Shown here in pieces: positions 54,201 to 63,200 of a stretch of DNA of 64,000 nucleotides. This stretch comes from Hippasteria phrygiana (Eukaryota > Echinodermata > Asteroidea > Valvatida > Goniasteridae), in the NCBI GenBank assembly GCA_037893225.1, contig JAZGUH010000225.1:1240001-1304000 (forward strand). Direction: 5' to 3'. A program made the translations under genes and the position numbers. The notes under the pieces were generated by a model, which saw nothing but the letters and a program-made list of their open reading frames with translations, did not search any database and was not told the origin of the DNA. Numbering within the stretch: the first letter of the stretch is position 1; each line of letters opens with the position of its first letter.

Positions 54201-57200
54201 GTGATGTCAGGAAAGCACCTAGGCATAATCGCAGTCCTTGATGGTGGATTGTGTTAAGTTGTTTCAGATACGACTTTGGAGCAGATCCATAGACAATGCT
54301 ACCATAATCTTGTTTTGATCGAACCAGCGATCTATACAGTTGTAATAAAACGGAGCAATCTGCTCCCCAGTCTTTGCTTGCAACCACTTTAATGATATCT
54401 AAAGCCTTCAGACAGCGGAGCTTAAGAGCTTTTATATAAGGTAAAAAAGTTATTATATTATCAAAAATTAAACCCAGAAACCGTGTTTCAGTAACAACTT
54501 TAATTTTGTCGTTACCAAGAAACAATTCGGGATCATGGTGTAGCTTGCTGAGTCTACAGAAGTGCATACAGACAGTTTTTTTTTTTGAAAATTTAAAGCC
54601 ATTTTCATTGGCCCATTTATGTAATTTGTTTAAAGTCAATTGCAGTTGGCGTTCAATATTTTCCATGCGCTTTGCCCTGTAGCATATTAAAAAATCATCT
54701 ACATACAGCGATGGAGATACCCCATTTTGAACAGTTTTAACAATGTTGTTTATTTTAATACTAAACATGGTGACTGAAAGTATACTTCCATATCCTGTTC
54801 ATGTGAATCGGACAGAGTAGATCCAACTCAGACATTGAATTTTCTGTCAAGCAAGAAGTTTGCAAGGAACAGAGGAAGCTTACCTCCGAGTCCCGGCAGG
54901 GAAGGATAACAAAAGGAAAGTCTGAGATGCAGAAATTAACCTTATGAATATGGACACCTGACAGGTTGATGTCTACAGGTGCATACCTGTGCGTACTCAA
55001 TCAATTCATGTTTCAATATTGCTCTTGAATGGGAGTGTAATGAATAGATGGAGCTTTTATCAAACAAAGCTTTTATTCATGTGAAAAGGGGAGGGCTCTA
55101 TTGTGTGATGAATATGACCCAATCTATTCTGTGTGGTGCCTATCATTTGCCTTCGCGCTTGGCTACACAGCCCTGTTCTTGGCATACCAGTACCTCATCA
55201 ATGACAGGTGGAGGGCAGGGGGCTAAACTAAGCAAGGGTAATCTTGTGCAGCTACCTTGTACTTGTCAAGCTGCTGTTCTTTGTGTTTCCCATCTGGCAT
55301 CAACTCTGGTTCACGAACCAAGACCGCATCTGCCTCCTCCTGCTCCTTAGTCACCTGGGAGCACTGGTCATCAAAGTCATCCCAGAGGGTCAAGCACTGC
55401 TGCAAATCCTGTTGCCGCTGATGCAGGCTCGTCACTAGTTCCTCCAGGAGAATGTGAGCATTCCTTGAATCCTGTCTCAAGGCTTCGTGTCCCGATGTCG
55501 CAGTGTTGGGAAGGGCCTTGCCAGCCTTGTGATCCAGAGATTGCAGAAGGCTCTGCCCCAGCGTTCTGGTTTCTGTCAACTGCTTCAAGTTCTTGGCTCT
55601 TTCCTGGAGGGTTGGCTTGTCGCCGAGCAGGCCAGAGTTTTGGTCCAGGGTTTCTTGGGAGGTGGCTAGCCAGGTGTTGAAGTCGTTCAGAGCATCTCGG
55701 TACTGAGCATGCTCGGTAGCATTGTGCTCGCTCTTCTTCAGGTGGTCCTGTGAGACAAGGAGACAATGGTAGTGGCAACAGAGGAGTAAGACGCACTCAT
55801 CAGTGGAGGGATTTCTCTTTTTCCCTTAAAACTTCCGAGTACAGCTGGACTGATTGTTAAAAAACTTATTGCTCATTAGAGCATAGCATGGCCCTAGACA
55901 ACTCCATGGAATTTTAACAGTGCAGTGATTTTTTGTGAGTCTCAGATTTCGCATTTCGCACCAAAAGATGGATAAAGTGATTGGACATTGCTTCTCAAGC
56001 TGCTCATTCTACCATAATAGGTCAATTATGAAGAATAATAATGTACTCATGACCCTATGGCCTAACTTTTGATGTGGACGAACAAACTAACTCTGACCAA
56101 AGTTGAGAATTTATACAGTTCAATTCCACTCAAACTAGCTGAACACCAACTGAATGGGATTGAGTTGGCTTTCAAAATCCGGTATTCCAATTCAAACCAT
56201 CTTAAACCAAGTCAAGTTTCCAGTTTTAAGGTTTGTCTATTTCACTCTCAAACTTCTCAAAAGAATTTCAATGATAATAGAAGAGGATTATTTTGCTTTT
56301 GAATAAAGTGCTATCCGGAAGCTAAACGGGCTTGTAGTGATGGACCTAAAAGTGGCTGCCAATAATTGAGTGGACAACATTTGAGATCGACTACGAGGAA
56401 CACAAATAACCAATTAAATCAAATTCCGTCAAATTGGACTGCCAGTTGGTATGAGTGGGATATATTTTGGTAAGCCGGCACTGCCACATTGATGAAATGA
56501 ACAAAAACACAGGGCATGATGCAGACTCGGGGCTTTACACCGACAAAACGAGGCCCTACCTTGGCTGTCATGATCAGTCTCTGGAATCTGGAGGCCAGTC
56601 TGGTGGACTCGCTGACTACACCTACGTTGCCAACGCTGCTATCCAGCAGGCCCTGTGCCTGTCTGGAGACAGCCTCTACAGCAGGCTGCATATGCTGGAT
56701 GGAGTCTTGAAAAGCCTGTGTCGTAACAAAAAGATTGATACTTGTGTACAAGGTGGCTTAAATGGTATACCAAATTAGTTCTGGAAAGGAGGTACAAGCT
56801 GGATATCAATTTTATAGTATTAAAAAGCCTAATCCGTTTTTCAAATACGAAACCTAACGAAGATTCCAAGAAAAGAAAAAAATCTAAAATTATAAAATGT
56901 TACATGCGCTTTTGAGGAACCCTTGGTATCATTACCAGAAAGAATATAAATAAATAAGTACAACCTTACTTTGAGCTCATCGACCTGTTCCCGTTTGGTC
57001 TCTAGTCCCAGCCGCAGCTCCAGCCCCTTGCCGAGTCGTTCCTCCATCTCGCTCAGCCACCTGTCCGTCTCTGCCCAGCTGGCCTCGTACGACCCCCACT
57101 GCCCGGCGCACTCCTTCAGCCTGTCCTTGGAGTCTAGCAGGGTGATGGTCAGTGCGGCCAGCTCCTCTTGGTCCTTCTGCAGCTGCTGGGTGATAGTCTC

Positions 57201-60200
57201 CTGTCCAGCCGCTGCCGTGAGCGGCAGGGTCCGGCCTCCGCTGGCAGTGACTGAGTCCAGCTTTTCCATACCAGCTTCTTTGGCAGTCAGGAGATCCTGA
57301 GGATGGAAAAATGACGACAAACATTTGGGACATAGCGTAACAAAATGTGTTACTACAAACATTGACATGAAATAGCTGTACTAAACCATGCTGTTTTTGA
57401 GCTTTCCATAGGTTTGTGTACAAACATTGCATTGTACGTACAGCAGGCTTTACACCACACAGCAAGTTAGCACTTAAGTAATAAAGCCCTCTGAATTTGC
57501 CCAAGTTTCATTTCATTTCATATTGGTTTATTGATCCATTCTCGCAGTTAACACTGAAATATAATGGATTTACATTATAAAAATGACATTTAAAAGTTAT
57601 TTGTACTATTAAAAAGACATAGTACAAAACACTTTACTATATATTGTATACCCACATTTATTGCTCCATGTTGTGTAATTTGATTAAGTATGGTATTGCA
57701 CTGTCCTGCAATCGTTATGCCTCATACTAACCTCAAGTGCAGCTAGCTTGGCCTGCACCGTCTTGCTGTTGCCCGATGCGTCGGTCAAGGAAGCCAGCTT
57801 GTTCTTAGCATCTCGTAGCCAGTTGGCAAACTCACGCTGGCCTTGCTGGAAATTCTTGTGTTCTGCCACAGACAGGGTGTGATTGTCGATAGCCAACTAC
57901 AGGGAAGTAAAAAGAGAAGAAAAAAAACAAGTATCACAATCTGCCATGAAATGACCAGTCTTTACAGGGACCTTGCAATAGGAGGTTTTTTTTACATGAA
58001 AACATGTCAGACAGGATTATTTTCAGGTCCTTGGTAGCACTTCTTGGGAATCATTTCCACTTTTTGGCTTTATATTATCGTACATTTTCATCGAGCAAAA
58101 GCATGATGTTATCAGAGGCACAAAGGTGGTGTCTCCATAGTGTTGTATACACATAAATTCAAACATACATTTTCTTTTAAGTTTTAGTCATGAAATAGCT
58201 CATTTGCAAGCCACTTTTAGCCAACATTTCTTCAAAACTCTGAAGGATTTTTTGAGGAATTATACTCGTTTAACCCCTTGTGTCTGGCTGTTATTGATAG
58301 GGGACTGTATGCAAAGAACAGGCTGTGCAGCCAAGCTTAAATGCAAACAATAGGCACCACATGAAAGCTGTGAATGAAAGCTTTGTTTGAAAAAGCTCCA
58401 TCTATTAATTACACTCCAATTCAAGAACTATACAGTTGAAACATGAATGGATTGAGTACACGCAGGAATGCGCCTATAGACATCAACAGACCAGGTGGTC
58501 TTTTTCACACCGAGGCTACGGCCGTCGTCTGTATTCAAGAGTTCCTAACATTACCTAAAATAATATAGTGCCTAGATTTTAAAAGAATTGAAAACTACCA
58601 CATTTTTTAGAGCATTTAGATCATACCCGTATATTTGTATGGCATGGTTATACTTATACAAACAAGTAGAACTGGATATTAAAAGAAAAAACATTAACTG
58701 ATACTTTTTTCTCAAGTACCTTAATGTCATCCACGCTACTCTGGTATTGGTCGGTGAACATCTGCAGCTCTTCACTGATTGGCTGGAGGCCATCGGGGTT
58801 TCTATCAAGAAGCTTCTGAGCATGCTCAGCAAGGGTATCAACATCCTTTTGATGTGACGCAATGTCTTGTTGGATAGCCTACAAGGTAAAAGACAGAAAC
58901 AAATCATAACAATAAATTAAATATGAAGAGAAATTTTTACAGGCGAAGCAGGTAATCGATCTCGGCGGACAATGGGGAATTAAAGTTCCAAGCCAGACCT
59001 CTTAATAAATGTTCACTGCAGCAAGACCTCTACTATTAGGGTTCTTTGTCCATGGTCTGACCACTGCAAACTAGAAATCTTTGACAAGCCAACTGGGCCC
59101 AATTTCATAAAGCTGTTAAGCACAAAAATTTGCTAAGCATGAACATTTCTTGCTTATTGCTTAATAAAAACAGGTTAGCAGCCAAAAATGCATGTAATTT
59201 TCTTGCTAAGCAAACAACAGCTGAATACCAGTCAAAAGCAATACTCCACACATGGAAATCTGGTTGGTAATCCAGTTTTTATCAAGGAAGCATTTGCATG
59301 CTAAGCAAATTTTTGTGCTGAACAGCTTTATGAAATTGGCCCCTGGGCTTTAATGAGCTCCAAGCGCCAGTTATGGCCTATGATTATTCAGTTATTCAAG
59401 CTGCCTGTCTTCCCATTCATCAGCTAGGTTTGAGGTACGGAATTCAGAGCCATGAAGAAAAACAGTGGTACCGCAATCAATACCGCATCTGGACAATACA
59501 AAATGTTCCCTAACATGTGCCTAGCAGTGCCATGAAATTGGCCCCCAAGGTTAATACTCCTAGGGTTCCTAGATATCAGCCATGCTGATTAACTCACCTT
59601 GCATCGTTCCAGCTGCACCTTCTTCTCACCCAGTGTTGATTTCAATTCAGCCGCTGTCCTCGTTTGACCCTTGGCCTCTCCAAGCCAACGAGACAATTTA
59701 TCACAACTGGCCTCATATCTTTAAGGAACAACAAAAACTGCATCATTAGTTTCTGAGATCGACTTATAGATTATGCAAGTTCACACAAAAAAGTACAATC
59801 ATACAGTTTTTTTAGTGTTTTTTTTAGGAAATCTTACCATTTTTTACAGTAAGAGACATTTGGAATATTTGGTGGTAGAGGACTTTTTTCAATCCTGAAC
59901 CAGTTTTCTGCTGCCACTCTAGACTGTCATAATCAATTGTTAACCCCTTGCGTACGGAAGACACCAAATGGCGCAACAAAAAACAGTGGCACCAGGCCGG
60001 ATGACACAATTTGCTGCTATTTGTGCAGTTTCAATCAACTGTTGGATTATTGTGTATGTTACACTTGACTGCACAAACACATTGTGTCCGTTTCGCTTGG
60101 CTGCCAGAGCCGGCGCGACACCCCGGCGCCTCCTGTAAATAACCGTACTCAAGGGGTTAAAGCTGATCCATTTCCAGCAAGTTACCATTAATAATAACAT

Positions 60201-63200
60201 TAGAACACTGAATATATCCAAGTTACTGGAGGTTACAAATGAAACAAATACACAAATAATGAATACACGTACATTGTATGTGAAATGGAAAAGATACTGG
60301 ATTGCCAAACATATCTGTACGAACGCCAAGGTAGTATGGGGTGATAATAGGGATGAAAACCAAAATTTTTGAATATGATTACGTCCACTTGAGGGGTGAT
60401 GCATTGGGTCATTTGGGAGATATTTTGCACAGGAAGTGGGTATCTAGCATAAAAATAACCCCCTTACCCCGGCCAAAAAACGAATCTATTATACGCACTG
60501 GATTATTCGAAATCTGTATTATACAAAATCCGTATTACACGCTCAGTCGGTATTAAAGTGCTAAATATGAATGACTTGTTTAGCCCCTTGACCAAACATT
60601 ACTGGAATATGAGAAATTCCAGCAAAGCCTTGACAAGCTGGCATCTTCCTAAGTTGTCTACATGCCACTGTGACTCAAATGTTTCCATTTGTAGCAGTTT
60701 TGGGCGTTTTTAGCATTAATTTTTAATTTCAAGGGGTGGGGGTTATTTAAGAGATACAGCATTACTTTTGGTGTCAAAATGCTTGTATTGATAGTGTTAA
60801 TCATTTCCCAAATGGACGTCTTCAAATTTTGACCTTGGAGTTTACCACCCCCTACTACCAAGGGGAACTGACTAGATAATTAGAAAGAATATTCAAAGTG
60901 AACAAAGAAAACTGGCAGGAGCGGGATTTGAACCTGCAACCTCCGGAATACTGTACTGCCGATATAACAACTGAGCTAGCTTGCCCTATGTTGGCGGTCT
61001 CCCAAATTGTCAGTATCTTTGTTCATGGGGTGCTAGTGGTTTATTTAACGCTCTAAGTTCAAATGTTGTACACTCATTGAGTGATAGCCACAATGTTGCC
61101 CAGGCTCAATGAAGAGCGAACCAGCCCATAAAAGTCCTCCTTTCTGGCTGTAAAAACATTGCTGCCATCCCCCTGAATTCTGGAGTAGTAAACAAAACTC
61201 ACAAAACTCTCTGAATTCTGGAGTAGTAAACAAAACTCACAAAACTCTGAATTCTGGAGTAGTAAATAAAACTCACAAAACTCTCTGAATTCTGGAGTAG
61301 TAAACAAAACTCACAAAACTCTGAATTCTGGAGTAGTAAATAAAACTCACAAAACTCTCTGAATTCTGGAGTAGTAAACAAAACTCACAAAACTCTCTGA
61401 ATTCTCACTCACTTGTTCCAGTCTCGGACACAGCTCTCCAGTGTCTCTTTGACGGTGATGGTGTCCTCTACCAGGGACGCATAGTCTGCTCTCATGACGG
61501 TAATCTGTGCCTGGATAGCCTCCTGACCAGTGGGAGGAGTCTGGGGCAAGACTCGTTCAGCCTTACTGCTGGCGGAGTTGAGCAAGCTCTGGCCACGGTG
61601 ACGCATGGACATCAGCTCCTGATAATGACAATGTAGGACCAAACAAATACTCAATGGGCTCCATGGTGGACATATGCGACCAGCCCTACAAAACTGGGTA
61701 TTATTTCACAAAATTTGAAAAATTAGTTATATACATAGGTGATTTGCTCACATTCTAAGCTTTAATTTGGTGTCGGTTTGACCCCTGTGGCATTTTGCGT
61801 TCTCGAGATATCTTGACATTTGTGTACTCATATCTTCCAATTTAACGGAAGTGTGTTTAGAAATATAGCCCTCTAAACAAAGAAATGAGATGGAAGTAAT
61901 TTCTATCAACATATATTTTTTCATATTTATTCATCAATACTAATAATGTTTCTGAAAAATAAATTCTGAAAATATAGATATAATAGAAGCCAAAAAAACC
62001 CAAAACAAAAAAATCACTGATATGATGATTTTTTTGCCCTCTTTACAGCCCTGTGTGTGTTTTCCTAATACCCTTTTTTTGTAGAGTGGGTCACATGTGG
62101 TAGTTTAGAAATTTTGCACTGCCCAACCCATCCAGCTCATGGGCTTCAAAACTAAAAGATTTAATGCAAAATGTTGCATTTCTTACCATTCTGAATATCG
62201 TTAAAGTTTGCATTTTACACAAATGGAGATTTCCATAAAATAGGCAAGGGAACTTAGTTAAATAAAAGCAAGGCCATTATTTTAATGTACAAATTTATAT
62301 GTACAAACTTTTTTAAAACTGTATGTATGCATGTGAAATTCCTGTGTAAAGTCAGCATTGGCTTCATTAGGGGCAAGTGAAGGAACGTGTAAAACGGACC
62401 AAAACGCATCAGATGTTCCCAGCACCTTGTTCGGGCAGTCGGTACGAGTGAAAGTGAGACCAGGTCTTACTGATACCTGTAAGTCCTGCAGCCGGGAGCT
62501 AACATCGGCCTTCTCCCCTCCTGCATTCTGGCAGCTCGACAGGGTCTCCCTGGCTGACCGAAGCCACTTGTAAAACTCCTCCACAGCCGTCTGGAAGTTC
62601 TGCTGCTCAGTGACCGCTCGCTCCGCCTGGCGTAGCCGATCCTGAAACGCAGAGGAAGACAGATTAAACATCACAAGATACTGAAATTAATTCCAGAGAC
62701 AAGTGGTGGGTGGCCGTGTTAATAGTCAGGCAATTATATATTGAAAAACTATATGGCACTTTACTGACTAACTAGGGTAAAACTTTGCATGAGCTTTTGT
62801 AGCAACAACTACTTCACCAAAACTGTGTTGGTAGAGAGTTAAATAGGGATCGTGGCTTCTTGTCGCACTACAGCAGTGACTCATCTCCACCTTTTGTTCA
62901 GACTATGTCAGAATGTACATGTATATAAACCTTGCCTGATGATGTTCTTCATTGCATCTGATGATGTAGTTGTTGCTACAAAGGCTCATGCAAAGTTTGA
63001 CCCTAGTATAGTCATTAACCCCTTCTGCTTGACTGTTATAATGGAGCGCCAGAATGCCATACAGGCTTGTGCAGCCAAGCGTAATGCACACAATAACTGA
63101 ACAATGAATTTAATATGCAGAAGAATGCGGGTATAGCTGTCAACCGGCCAGGTGGTCCATTTCAAGCCGCGGTTGTAGCCATCATCCATATTCAATTGGT

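Noticed and set aside
54761..55000. 79-codon frame upstream of the LINE as an additional LINE part
   Set aside because: It spans the LINE edge and the neighbouring TTAA-flanked element; no RT motif beyond the GSILSVT codons is present.
61045..61381. Three nested minus-strand frames with CEFCLLLQNS-like repeats
   Set aside because: They are translations of the minisatellite next to exon 3.
61171..61405. CRISPR-like array
   Set aside because: The units are directly adjacent with no unique spacers, and this is animal intron DNA.
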